40,309 bases of DNA. Source: Candidatus Kuenenia stuttgartensis (lineage in GTDB: Bacteria > Planctomycetota > Planctomycetia > Pirellulales > UBA1268). A program made the position numbers and the translations under genes. The stretch's first letter is position 1; the number at the start of each line of letters is the position of its first letter. Location of the stretch: positions 1-40,309 of the forward strand of contig CAMCYH010000018.1 in assembly GCA_945883745.1 (NCBI GenBank), in the 5' to 3' direction. Below are positions 17,593-25,732 of this stretch, piece by piece. A model generated the notes under the pieces. It had not been told where the DNA came from. It did no database searches and saw nothing but the letters and a program-made list of their open reading frames with translations.

Positions 17593-19083
17593 ATGAAACA
17601 AGCGCCTGCATGGCTCGTCAGCATGCTACTCCACGTTGTGGTGCTGTTGTCGTTGGCACTCGTCGTGACGCCCCCTCCGCCGGACCATGCGGGCATCAAG
17701 ACGATCGATTCGCCACCGACCGAGGCTCTCAAGGAAGTCGAAGAGCTTCAGGTCGTAGACTTGCCTGACGATCAGAAGTCTGTCGAAGAGGTACAGGATG
17801 TCGCGGTCGCCCCCGATTCCGTGGCCGTGGAGTCCGTGGAGGTCGTCTCGGATGCCTCCGATCTTGCCGCTGCCCAAATGTCGGTCGAGGTCACCGACAT
17901 CAGCACCGACATCAGCATGTCGACCGACCTCCTCAAGACAGTCGGCAAGTCCGGAGGCACGAAAACGGGATTTGGTGGCCGCTCCAGTGCTGCCAGCCAA
18001 AAGGAGATGATCAAGGCCGGAGGCGGCAACCCGGAAGAGATCATCGTGGCCGTCGAGACCTCCTGCGACTGGTTCAAGAGGCATCAGATGCCAGACGGCG
18101 GCTGGTCATTCGATTTCCGACAATGCCCGGGATGCATGGGGAAGTGCAAGAATCCCGAGGCCGACAGTTTTCTCAATGACCGGGCTGCCGCGACGGCGCT
18201 CGCACTTCTGCCGATGCTCGGCCAGGGCTTCACGCACAAGGCTCAGGGCGAGAAGGCCAAATATCGTCAGCAGGTCGATGCCGGCCTTGCATTCCTGGCC
18301 CAACGGGTGATGGCGGGCAAGGGACAAGCCTATGGCGGCGCCAAGGGAGGCAACATGTATTCCCAGGGAATCACCGGGATCGTGCTCTCCGAAGCCTACG
18401 GCATGACGAAGGATCCTCGGCTTGCCGCACCAGCGCAGGCGGCAATCGACTTCATCATGTTGGCCCAGGATCCGGTTGGGGGTGGCTGGCGGTATACGCC
18501 CCGGCAGCCCGGCGATACATCGGCCGTCTGCTGGCAGGTCATGGCCCTCAAGAGCGCCAACATGTCAGGGCTCAGGGTCGATCCGTTGGTCGTGAAAAAA
18601 ATATCGACTTTTCTCGACTTCGTTCAGTCGGACGACGGAGCGGCCTACGGCTATGCCGATCCATCCAAGACCTTCCGGCCCGCATTGACGTCCGCCGGAC
18701 TGCTGTGCCGCATGTTTACGGAATGGAAAAAATCGAACGAAGCCCTGATCCGCGGTGCAAAAAAGCTGGCCAAGGGTGGCCCGTCCAAAGACATGTACAC
18801 GTCGTACTACGCAACGCAGGTGCTCTACCACGTGAAGCAGCAACTGCCCAAGGAATGGGATGACTGGCAGAAAAAGATGTCCGCGATGCTGGTCAAGGCG
18901 CAGATCACCGCGGGACACCAGGCCGGGAGCTATTACGAGGGCTTCGAGTCGGGCCACGCCCCCCACGCGGGCGGACGCATCTACGTCACCTCGATGGCGA
19001 CGATGACGCTCGAGGTCTATTTCAAGCACGGCCTGCCGCTCTACCAGGACGTGAAGGAACCGACCGACGACTTCGTCGAATGA
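17593..19083 (+). CDS. TonB-like anchored protein with terpenoid-cyclase-type repeats, paralog 1
   Basis: A 496-residue protein. An N-terminal helix (about 7-26) carries S10-x3-H14, the pattern used by TonB to contact ExbB/ExbD. A Pro/Glu/Val-rich linker (27-145) follows, then an alpha-barrel region with prenyltransferase/squalene-cyclase-like repeats (DGGWSFDF, GGGWRYTPRQPGDTSAVCWQ, DGAAYGY). There is a cysteine cluster, C178-x2-C181-x3-C185. No DxDD cyclase motif is visible, so it is probably not a terpene cyclase and may be a binding or scaffold domain in the periplasm. AAGGGA lies before the ATG. The downstream gene is a clear paralog. No exbB or exbD lies in the window. The function is unknown; the anchor and fold are inferred from sequence. 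Confidence 0.8.
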   Translation: MKQAPAWLVSMLLHVVVLLSLALVVTPPPPDHAGIKTIDSPPTEALKEVEELQVVDLPDDQKSVEEVQDVAVAPDSVAVESVEVVSDASDLAAAQMSVEVTDISTDISMSTDLLKTVGKSGGTKTGFGGRSSAASQKEMIKAGGGNPEEIIVAVETSCDWFKRHQMPDGGWSFDFRQCPGCMGKCKNPEADSFLNDRAAATALALLPMLGQGFTHKAQGEKAKYRQQVDAGLAFLAQRVMAGKGQAYGGAKGGNMYSQGITGIVLSEAYGMTKDPRLAAPAQAAIDFIMLAQDPVGGGWRYTPRQPGDTSAVCWQVMALKSANMSGLRVDPLVVKKISTFLDFVQSDDGAAYGYADPSKTFRPALTSAGLLCRMFTEWKKSNEALIRGAKKLAKGGPSKDMYTSYYATQVLYHVKQQLPKEWDDWQKKMSAMLVKAQITAGHQAGSYYEGFESGHAPHAGGRIYVTSMATMTLEVYFKHGLPLYQDVKEPTDDFVE

Positions 19084-19086
19084 CCG

Positions 19087-19103
19087 ACGGCCTTCAGGGC
19101 CGT
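19087..19103 (+). terminator. Stem-loop just after paralog 1
   Basis: ACGGCC-TTCAG-GGCCGT forms a six-base-pair stem with a five-base loop, starting three bases after the stop codon. It is followed by GAAAATC and not by a T-run, so it is not a standard intrinsic terminator. It may slow or process the transcript between the two paralogs. Confidence 0.3.
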
Positions 19104-19267
19104 GAAAATCGGACCATTCTGCTCCTCCCTGCACTGCCGAGCAGACGACGGTCGATCTGACTACCGTGGGGGGAGGACGTCACCGTTCGTGTTTGTAGGC
19201 TGCCGGCAGGATCGGCAATCGTGGTTTCGCTTCTCTGCCCCGTGCAATCCGTTTATCCGGACTCCCC

Positions 19268-20827
19268 ATGCCGACCGCCCCCCGCCCACCGCTGATTGAC
19301 CGCGTCGTGGGCCATCCGGTCGTGCGTTCTGGCTACGCCAGCCTTCTGGCCCACGTTGTGATCGCGATCGTGCTGGCCGTTTTGGCAAGCCAGCAGCACT
19401 CTCCGCCGCGGCCCCCGCCGTTGCTGCTGGCCTTCGGCGATGACCATCTCCGCGGCGTCGATGACGATGCCCTGCACATCGATCGCGCGGTGGAAATCGC
19501 TCCGGCCGACGCCATTGAAAAAGCCCACGCGGATGTCATCGATGTGGCCTCGCCTCCCCCACCGCAGATTGCCGTCGCCGCGCCCGAGGCAGACTCGCTG
19601 CCAATGGTCGCCATCGTGCCTCCAGCCGTCGCCGCGGCGACGCTGCCAGCCACGGTGGCAGTCACGCGGCCGCAGTTTCATCCGGCATCGCTCCCGGCCA
19701 TGCCGCCAACTCCTGAGAGGCGGCCTGCCGAAAAGCCGGCGAGAGGGGCACCAGCGACACCCGGGCATGCAGCCACTCCGGGATTCGCGGCCCGCCGCGG
19801 TGAGGCACGGGCCGCGGCGGTGAAAGCCCGCGGCGGATCGGCGGCCAGCGAGCAGGCCGTGGAGCGGGGGCTGGCCTGGCTAGCCGAGCACCAGGCGGTC
19901 GATGGTTCGTGGCAGTTCGACCTTTCCGGCTGCCGCTGTCAGGGGGCTTGTCGTCACCCGGGCACGCTCAAGAGTTCCACCGCGAGCACCGCTATCGCGC
20001 TGCTGCCGTTTCTGGGTGCGGGCAACACGCATGTCGATGGCCCCTATCAGCAGACGGTATCCCGCGCGATCTATTATCTCATCAGCCGCATGCAGCCGAC
20101 GCCGCGTGGCGGTGACTTCTGCGAAGGCACGATGTATGGCCATGGCGTCACGACGCTCGCCCTCGCCGAGGCCTACGGCCTGGCGGGCGACGAGATGCTG
20201 CTGCCCTATCTTCGCGACGCGATCCGGTTCATCCAGACGGCCCAGGATCAGCACAGCGGCGGCTGGCGATACCTGCCGGGCCAGTCGGGCGACACGACGG
20301 TGACGGCCTGGCAGGTAGCAGCCCTCAAAAGTGCTTCGATCGCGGGCCTCGAGACCCCGTCGCCCGCGATCGAGGGGGTGCGACGGTTCCTCGACCGCGT
20401 GCAGGCCAACAACGGCGCCGCCTATGGCTATCGCACCCCCCAGGCCAAGCCCTGCACGTCGGCCATCGGACTGCTCTGCCGCATGTACACGGGCTGGGAA
20501 CCCACGCAGGAGCCCCTTGTTCGCGGCGTGACGATGCTCGCGAAAACCACCCTCAATCCCGATGCGATTTACCAGAATTTCTATCTGTCGCAGGCGTTGC
20601 TCCAGATGAACCACGCGGCCTGGCCCCGCTGGAATCGCCAGCATCGTGAGCAGCTCGTGGCGCGACAGGCCACAATCGGCCACGAAGCGGGCAGCTGGTT
20701 CTTGAACGATCCTGACACGGCCCCCGGAGGCCGCCTGGCCCACACGGCGCTTGCCGTGCTCACGCTCGAGGTCTACTACCGGCTCCTGCCCATCTACACC
20801 GAGAAGGCAGTCCAAGACGCATTTTAA
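19268..20827 (+). CDS. TonB-like anchored protein with terpenoid-cyclase-type repeats, paralog 2
   Basis: A 519-residue paralog of the preceding gene with the same plan. The N-terminal helix (about 22-40) carries S25-x3-H29. A long Pro/Ala-rich linker runs to about residue 190. The repeat domain has DGSWQFDL, GGWRYLPGQSGDTTVTAWQVAAL and NGAAYGY, aligning with the partner without large gaps. The cysteine cluster is C222-x-C224-x3-C228, one residue shorter than in paralog 1. The C-terminus (LAVLTLEVYYRLLPIY) matches the partner's LEVYFKHGLPLY. The two probably arose by tandem duplication. No clear Shine-Dalgarno site precedes the ATG at 19268. A small membrane protein gene follows 31 bases later. 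Function unknown. Confidence 0.8.
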   Translation: MPTAPRPPLIDRVVGHPVVRSGYASLLAHVVIAIVLAVLASQQHSPPRPPPLLLAFGDDHLRGVDDDALHIDRAVEIAPADAIEKAHADVIDVASPPPPQIAVAAPEADSLPMVAIVPPAVAAATLPATVAVTRPQFHPASLPAMPPTPERRPAEKPARGAPATPGHAATPGFAARRGEARAAAVKARGGSAASEQAVERGLAWLAEHQAVDGSWQFDLSGCRCQGACRHPGTLKSSTASTAIALLPFLGAGNTHVDGPYQQTVSRAIYYLISRMQPTPRGGDFCEGTMYGHGVTTLALAEAYGLAGDEMLLPYLRDAIRFIQTAQDQHSGGWRYLPGQSGDTTVTAWQVAALKSASIAGLETPSPAIEGVRRFLDRVQANNGAAYGYRTPQAKPCTSAIGLLCRMYTGWEPTQEPLVRGVTMLAKTTLNPDAIYQNFYLSQALLQMNHAAWPRWNRQHREQLVARQATIGHEAGSWFLNDPDTAPGGRLAHTALAVLTLEVYYRLLPIYTEKAVQDAF

Positions 20828-20858
20828 CCAGCGGCTACAATTGGCGCTGGAGGCACGC

Positions 20859-21368
20859 ATGCGGTTGGTGACCTACTCTTGGCTGACGGTCGTCATCGCC
20901 GTAGCCTGCGCAGCAATTGGCTGGCTCGGGCTGGCCGGCTGGATGGCGACGGTCGTCGTTTTGGCGAGCATCGCCATGCATGTGGCCGGCAACGCCATCG
21001 GGACCCGGATGCGAGAGGCCGCCGATCGGGATCGGGCGACGCGCCCCACCGCATTTCGCCCGGCGTCGGCCCCGCTGCCTTCGTCGGCTCCCACACGACT
21101 GGAACGTCATGAAACTCTCGGCCGACTGGTTCCAGTGTCGGCAGGCATCGGGGCGACCGTCGGCGGCGTGACGGGCACGCTGATGCTTGCGATGGTGACC
21201 CAGAGTTCGCCCGCCGGAGCCATTTTGGGCGGGGTGTCTTCAGCCGTCATCGGCGGCTTATTTGGCTTTCTCGTGGCGAGCTTTGTCGAGATTCTGCGAT
21301 CGAGCATCCGCGACGCAATCGCCGCCGAACGTTCTGCCGCTCCATCTGGGATGCCCGGCCGCCAATGA
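20859..21368 (+). CDS. Small membrane protein of unknown function
   Basis: A 169-residue protein that I do not recognise. It has two N-terminal hydrophobic helices close together (about 5-21 and 23-42), a basic, proline-rich middle (about 50-80), and two more hydrophobic stretches (about 90-110 and 118-142) with the glycine-rich GGVSSAVIGGLFGFLVASF, ending in a short charged tail. The open frame extends 36 codons upstream into paralog 2, but the ATG at 20859 has GGAGG six bases before it and begins a plausible membrane protein. The position 31 bases after paralog 2 suggests co-transcription. A role with the cyclase-repeat proteins is only a guess. Confidence 0.65.
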   Translation: MRLVTYSWLTVVIAVACAAIGWLGLAGWMATVVVLASIAMHVAGNAIGTRMREAADRDRATRPTAFRPASAPLPSSAPTRLERHETLGRLVPVSAGIGATVGGVTGTLMLAMVTQSSPAGAILGGVSSAVIGGLFGFLVASFVEILRSSIRDAIAAERSAAPSGMPGRQ

Positions 21369-21473
21369 GCCGCCCGCCGCTCCGCGAAGGCGATGGAAGC
21401 CAATCCGCCAGCATGGTACAACCGTGCCATCGGTCAGTTTTGCCACCGTTCCCAAAGCCTTCCGGAGATTTTC

Positions 21474-21572
21474 ATGGCCAAGCCTCATCGCGGCCTCAAG
21501 AAAGCCAATCACGGCGCCCGTCCCGCCAACAGCAAGGCTCGCAAGGCCAAGCGGAAGCACATCAAGACCTGA
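21474..21572 (+). CDS. 32-residue lysine/arginine-rich peptide
   Basis: A short open frame that starts MAKPHRGLKKANHGARPA and ends in a basic KARKAKRKHIKT tail. Fifteen or so of 32 residues are Lys, Arg or His, and there are no acidic residues. GGAGA lies about six bases before the ATG, the best Shine-Dalgarno site in this part of the window. The composition is like very small ribosomal proteins, though it is not L36, L34 or THX by sequence. RNA or ribosome binding is therefore an inference. It lies between the small membrane protein and the FabZ-like gene, and the next start codon is 43 bases after its stop. I believe similar short basic proteins exist in other planctomycetes, from memory only. 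Confidence 0.65.
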   Translation: MAKPHRGLKKANHGARPANSKARKAKRKHIKT

Positions 21573-21615
21573 GCCGTCTCGTCCGACCCGCCGCCAGCCC
21601 GACGGAGCGTTTGCC

Positions 21616-22134
21616 GTGGCCCCTCGCGACTACATCGTCCATCCCAGCGAATACGATCTGTCGAATGTCATTGCCGACATCGACGAGATCCGTCGCTGGA
21701 ACAAGCAACGCTTCGAGATGGAGCAGCTTACGGCAATTGTTCACGAGGATCATTCACGGGGCCTCTGCGTGGGCTACAAGGATGTCACCCCAGATGAGTT
21801 TTGGGTCCGCGGCCACTTTCCTGTGATGCCCGTCATGCCAGGAGTGATGATGTGCGAAGCGGCGGCCCAACTATCAAGCTATTACACGCAAAAGCACAAC
21901 CTGCTCCAGGCGAGTGTGATCGGTTTCGGCGGCATGGAAGATGTCCGCTTCCGTGAGCCTGTGGTGCCAGGCGATCGGCTGGTGATCGCCGTGGAGCGGG
22001 TCCGTGTGCGACCCAAAGCGATGATCGTCTGCCGCTTCCAGGGCATTGTTCGGGACAACATTGTCGTGGATGGCGTGATCAAGGGGGTGCCCTTGCCGGT
22101 CGACTACCTCCGCGAAACAGCCGCGGCAAAGTAG
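21616..22134 (+). CDS. FabZ-like 3-hydroxyacyl-ACP dehydratase
   Basis: A hot-dog fold protein of 172 residues. The active-site region GHFPVMPVMPGVMMCEAAAQL has the catalytic His67 and Glu81 as in FabZ. The family removes water from 3-hydroxyacyl-ACP in fatty acid synthesis. The N-terminal part is unlike standard FabZ: the L-P-H-R-Y-P-F-L-L-V-D segment is replaced by RRWNKQRFEMEQLTAIVHE. The frame is open far upstream, and no ATG fits. The GTG at 21616 was chosen because GGAG lies eight bases before it and the sequence from there (APRDYIVHPSEYD) looks like a true N-terminus. trmB follows six bases after the stop. It could serve ordinary fatty acid synthesis or a special lipid pathway. Confidence 0.82.
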   Translation: MAPRDYIVHPSEYDLSNVIADIDEIRRWNKQRFEMEQLTAIVHEDHSRGLCVGYKDVTPDEFWVRGHFPVMPVMPGVMMCEAAAQLSSYYTQKHNLLQASVIGFGGMEDVRFREPVVPGDRLVIAVERVRVRPKAMIVCRFQGIVRDNIVVDGVIKGVPLPVDYLRETAAAK

Positions 22135-22140
22135 GGCAGG

Positions 22141-22785
22141 ATGCCGCGGCGCGCCCCAAAAAAACCCGCCCCCTCCGTCGATCTCTCGACGCATCTGCTC
22201 TCGCTGACCGACCTGCCAGAGCCATTTCAGCCGGGCTCGGTCTTTCCAACCATCCTGCCAGTTGAATTGGAAGTGGGGAGCGGGAAGGGGCTTTTTTTGC
22301 GGTCGGCTTCGGCGGCCCATCCCGCCACGAACTTTCTCGGCATCGAGATCGCCGCCGGCTACGCCCGAATGTCCGCCGGTCGGCTGGCTGTGGCCGCGGC
22401 GACCAACGCCCGCATCATTCACGGCGATGCACAGCGGCTCGTCCGATCGATGCTGCCGGACGCGTCGCTCGCGGCGATCCATGTCTACTTCCCCGATCCA
22501 TGGTGGAAAGCCCGGCATCGCAAGCGGCGGGTGCTGAGCGAGCCATTCCTCCAGCATGCGAGGCGGGTGCTCCTGCCTGGCGGCCGGCTCCACGTGTGGA
22601 CCGATGTCGAGGACTATTTCAACGAAGCCATGGAGACGGCCCGCCGGATCGGCTGCTTCAGCGAGCCCGAGGAGGAGCCAGCCCTGCCAGCCGAGCACGA
22701 CCTCGACTACCGCACCCACTTCGAGCGTCGCACCCGCATGGCCGGCCAGCCGGTCTGGCGGGCCGTGCTGCACACGCTGCGATGA
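22141..22785 (+). CDS. trmB: tRNA (guanine-N7-)-methyltransferase
   Basis: Methylates N7 of G46 in the tRNA variable loop, with S-adenosylmethionine as donor. The 214-residue protein has the Rossmann-fold SAM motif EVGSGKGLFL, FLGIEIA, and the diagnostic FPDPWWKARHRKRR segment followed by ceRRVLLPGGRLHVWTDVEDYF. The C-terminal T-x-F-E-R/K pattern (THFERRTRMAGQPVWR) is intact. It begins six bases after the FabZ-like gene, with AGGG four to five bases upstream of the extra AGG that abuts the ATG, so the two are probably co-transcribed. Its stop codon directly abuts the stop codon of the convergent purF with no spacer, which leaves no room for a separate terminator. Confidence 0.94.
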   Translation: MPRRAPKKPAPSVDLSTHLLSLTDLPEPFQPGSVFPTILPVELEVGSGKGLFLRSASAAHPATNFLGIEIAAGYARMSAGRLAVAAATNARIIHGDAQRLVRSMLPDASLAAIHVYFPDPWWKARHRKRRVLSEPFLQHARRVLLPGGRLHVWTDVEDYFNEAMETARRIGCFSEPEEEPALPAEHDLDYRTHFERRTRMAGQPVWRAVLHTLR

Positions 22786-24354
22786 CTACTTGACGGCCTC
22801 ATACGTGCGGCCCGACTCGCCGCGGGCCACCTGACTCAGGGCGATGTCGTACAGTCGCTCGCCGGCCGGCGTCGGATACTGCCCGGTGATGCAGGCCTGG
22901 CAGAGCTCACTGCTCTCAAACCCGATGGACCGGGCGACCGATTCGACAGGGAGGTACCGGAGCGAATCGGCACCGAGACGGGCGGCCATCGCGGCCTGTG
23001 CCTCGTCGGTGGGCCGCCCCGCGTCGAGGAAAGCCGGGGCGAAGAGCTCGTCGATCGTCGACATATCAATGCCATAGAAGCAGGGAGCGATGATCGGTGG
23101 GCAGGCAATACGCACGTGAATTTCTCGTGCCAGCCCCAGCGATCGCATCCGCCCCAGCAGCACCTTCATCGTGGTCGACCGCACGATCGAATCTTCCACG
23201 AGGATCACTCGCTTGCCCTCGAGCACTTCGCGCAGCGGCGTGTATTTCGATTCCGCTTTTTGCCGGCGGCTGGAGGCGCCATCGATGAACGTCCGTCCGG
23301 AATAGCGGTTTCGGATCAGGCCCTCCACCGATGGAATGGAGAGCCGATAAGCCATCGCGTCGGCAGCCGCCTTGCTGGTGTCGGGCACCGGCACAACCAC
23401 CGTGTCGGCGTCGATCGAGATCGTCTCGAGTCGGGCCAGTTCCTCCCCGAGTCGCTTACGGGTGAGGTACACACTCCTGTCGTCCATCGTACTGGCCACG
23501 TTGGCGAAGTAGATCCACTCGAAGAAGCAGTGGGCCCGTCGGGGACTCTCGGCAAAGCGTTCGATCCGCACGCGGCGCCCATCGATGATGAGGGCCGTGC
23601 CCGGCTCGAGCGTACGGATGGATTCCGTCGGAAAACCGAGATTGAGCAGGGCCACGCTCTCACTGGCCGCAGCGACAAGCGAGCCGACGTGGGCATACTC
23701 CATGGGACGGATGCCCAACGGATCGCGGGCCACGATCATCCTTCCGCAGGCGTCGAGGATGGCGAGGTTCCAGGCCCCGTCGAACCTCCGCGAAATGGCA
23801 GCGAGCATGTCGATCGGATCGGGATCGGCGTCGCCGGAAAGTTCACGGCCGATCGCATGCATGATGACTTCGGTGTCGTTGTCTCGGGCCAGATGGTTGT
23901 CGTCGTCAGACAGAATTTCGGCCCGCAGCTCCGGATAGTTGGCGAGCTGACCGTTGAACCCGAAAGCAAACCACTTTCGCTTTTGGATGTGCGGCCGTTC
24001 CAGCGGCTGGGCGTAGCCGCGGTCCTCCGCACCGCAGGTCGCATACCGCACGTGGCCGATCGCCGCCCGGCCCGCATGCTGCTCCATGAGGCTTTCGTAC
24101 TTGCCGCGATGGCTCATGCGGAACACCTCGCTCACGCTCCCGACATCCTTGAGCGTCGCCAGGAGGTGGCTGCGGTCCGGATTCCAGACCGTCATGCCGG
24201 CCGAAAGCTGGCCCCGGTTTTGGATATCGAGGAGCATCCGCGGCACGAGCCGCGACACTTCCTCGGGCCCCTGGGATGGGCAGAGCGGGCTCGGTTCGCC
24301 CCCTGCAAGGTGGTAAACGGCCGCCAAACCGCATTCGTGATGAAGGTCACTCAC
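22786..24354 (-). CDS. purF: Amidophosphoribosyltransferase
   Basis: First committed enzyme of purine synthesis: transfers ammonia from glutamine to PRPP. The class II glutamine amidotransferase domain begins at [11 protein letters not shown] and the C-terminal phosphoribosyltransferase domain has the PRPP loop [13 protein letters not shown]. The end has [12 protein letters not shown], as in PurF. The start is uncertain. The GTG at 24354 (SDLHHECG) gives a seven-residue leader before the nucleophilic cysteine, which fits the family's cleaved propeptide. The frame stays open 18 codons further up. No good ribosome site is seen at either. The predicted length is 522 residues. It is divergent from proB across about 170 bases and abuts trmB. 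Confidence 0.92.
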   Translation of the reverse strand: MSDLHHECGLAAVYHLAGGEPSPLCPSQGPEEVSRLVPRMLLDIQNRGQLSAGMTVWNPDRSHLLATLKDVGSVSEVFRMSHRGKYESLMEQHAGRAAIGHVRYATCGAEDRGYAQPLERPHIQKRKWFAFGFNGQLANYPELRAEILSDDDNHLARDNDTEVIMHAIGRELSGDADPDPIDMLAAISRRFDGAWNLAILDACGRMIVARDPLGIRPMEYAHVGSLVAAASESVALLNLGFPTESIRTLEPGTALIIDGRRVRIERFAESPRRAHCFFEWIYFANVASTMDDRSVYLTRKRLGEELARLETISIDADTVVVPVPDTSKAAADAMAYRLSIPSVEGLIRNRYSGRTFIDGASSRRQKAESKYTPLREVLEGKRVILVEDSIVRSTTMKVLLGRMRSLGLAREIHVRIACPPIIAPCFYGIDMSTIDELFAPAFLDAGRPTDEAQAAMAARLGADSLRYLPVESVARSIGFESSELCQACITGQYPTPAGERLYDIALSQVARGESGRTYEAVK

Positions 24355-24525
24355 CGAACGTGCCCGCAGGCCCCAACAAGAAAAAAGATGATCGGCCGGC
24401 GGCTGCACTATACGCCCTGCGAGCTGGAAACCTCAACGCACACCCCGGGCGCACGGGCCAGACAGACTCCCTGCCACCCGTCGGCAACGACACCCTGTGG
24501 CCCCCTCGCCGGAAGGCAGGGTACG

Positions 24526-25710
24526 ATGCGGGGAACCATGAGCGAACACCAGCCCGATTTGCCCAGGGAGACGCTTGTCGGCACCGCCGGGTTCCTTGTA
24601 GTCAAGGTGGGAACCAGGGTGCTTACGCGGCCGGACGGCCTCCTCGATACCGATCGGATCGAATCGCTGGGTCGGCAATTCAATACGCTCCTGACTGCGG
24701 GAAAGCAGGTGGTGCTCGTCAGTTCCGGTGCTGTTGGAGCCGGCATGGGTCGCATGGGGCTCACGCGGCGGCCCGCGGAGTTGGCGCATCTACAGGCTGT
24801 TGCCGCCATCGGGCAGAGCTGTCTGGTCGAGGCCTATGAGCGGGCCCTCCGCGCCCAGGGCCGACACATGGCACAAGTGCTCCTTGTAGCGGACGATTTC
24901 AAGGATCGGGCTCGCTACCTCAACATTCGCAACACGCTGCGGGCCCTGCTCGACTATGGAGCCATTCCGATCATCAACGAAAACGATACCGTCAGCGTCG
25001 AGGAGCTGCGGACGAGTTTCGGCGATAATGACCGGTTGGCGGCCCTCGTGGCGACGCTTCTCGGAGCGCCGCTGCTGGTGCTCCTGTCCGACGTGAGCGG
25101 GCTCTACGACCGCCATCCGGATGAGCCTGCTGCCAGACCCTTGGCGACCGTGCCACGCATCGACGGTGATGTCGAGGCGTTGGCCCGCGACCGTCTGGGA
25201 GGCCTTTCCAAGGGGGGCATGGCCAGCAAGATCGCCGCCGCGAGAATCGTGACCGAGGCCGGTGGTCACTGCATCATCGCCTCCGGCCGCGATGACGACG
25301 TGCTCCCGCGCATCGTGAATGGCGAAACGGTGGGCACACTCTTTCCCGGCCGGGCTGCCGCGATGCCAGCCTGGAAGCGCTGGCTCGGCTGGTCGGCCGA
25401 CGTGCGCGGTACGGTCACGGTCGACTCGGGTGCCCGCGACGCCGTGGTGGACACCGGCCGCAGCCTGCTGGCCGCCGGCGTCCGCGACATCTGCGGCACC
25501 TTCACGACCGGAGACCTGGTGGCACTTGCCGACGCCGAGGGCCACGTGTTTGCCCGTGGGCTTGTCAACTATTCATCGGAAGAACTGGTGCGCATCCGTG
25601 GTTTGAAAACCGATCGCATTGCCGCCGTGCTTGGCTACTGCCCCTATGACGAGGTCATCCACCGCGACAATCTGGCGGTCATCCGCCGCGACGGCATCAC
25701 CCATCGATAG
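24526..25710 (+). CDS. proB: Glutamate 5-kinase
   Basis: Phosphorylates glutamate to start proline synthesis, and is normally feedback-inhibited by proline. The 394-residue protein has an amino acid kinase domain (LVVKVGTRVLTRPDG, VLVSSGAVGAGMGRMG, IPIINENDTVSVEEL, FGDNDRLAALVATLLGAPLLVLLSDVSGLY) and a C-terminal PUA domain (about 300-390). Two ATGs are possible, at 24526 and 24538; the first has AAGG nine bases before it, the second has GGGGAA too close. The long open frame continues far upstream, opposite purF, but that part is a shadow. proA is not in the window. The CBS-domain gene follows after 22 bases and may be co-transcribed. Confidence 0.93.
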   Translation: MRGTMSEHQPDLPRETLVGTAGFLVVKVGTRVLTRPDGLLDTDRIESLGRQFNTLLTAGKQVVLVSSGAVGAGMGRMGLTRRPAELAHLQAVAAIGQSCLVEAYERALRAQGRHMAQVLLVADDFKDRARYLNIRNTLRALLDYGAIPIINENDTVSVEELRTSFGDNDRLAALVATLLGAPLLVLLSDVSGLYDRHPDEPAARPLATVPRIDGDVEALARDRLGGLSKGGMASKIAAARIVTEAGGHCIIASGRDDDVLPRIVNGETVGTLFPGRAAAMPAWKRWLGWSADVRGTVTVDSGARDAVVDTGRSLLAAGVRDICGTFTTGDLVALADAEGHVFARGLVNYSSEELVRIRGLKTDRIAAVLGYCPYDEVIHRDNLAVIRRDGITHR

Positions 25711-25732
25711 TTTCCGAGGATAGTGTCCGAGA

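Noticed and set aside
23116..24525. Upstream half of an 864-codon open frame ending with proB
   Set aside because: The first part is antisense to purF and has shadow composition. The proB family start is near 24526, so the extension is not coding.
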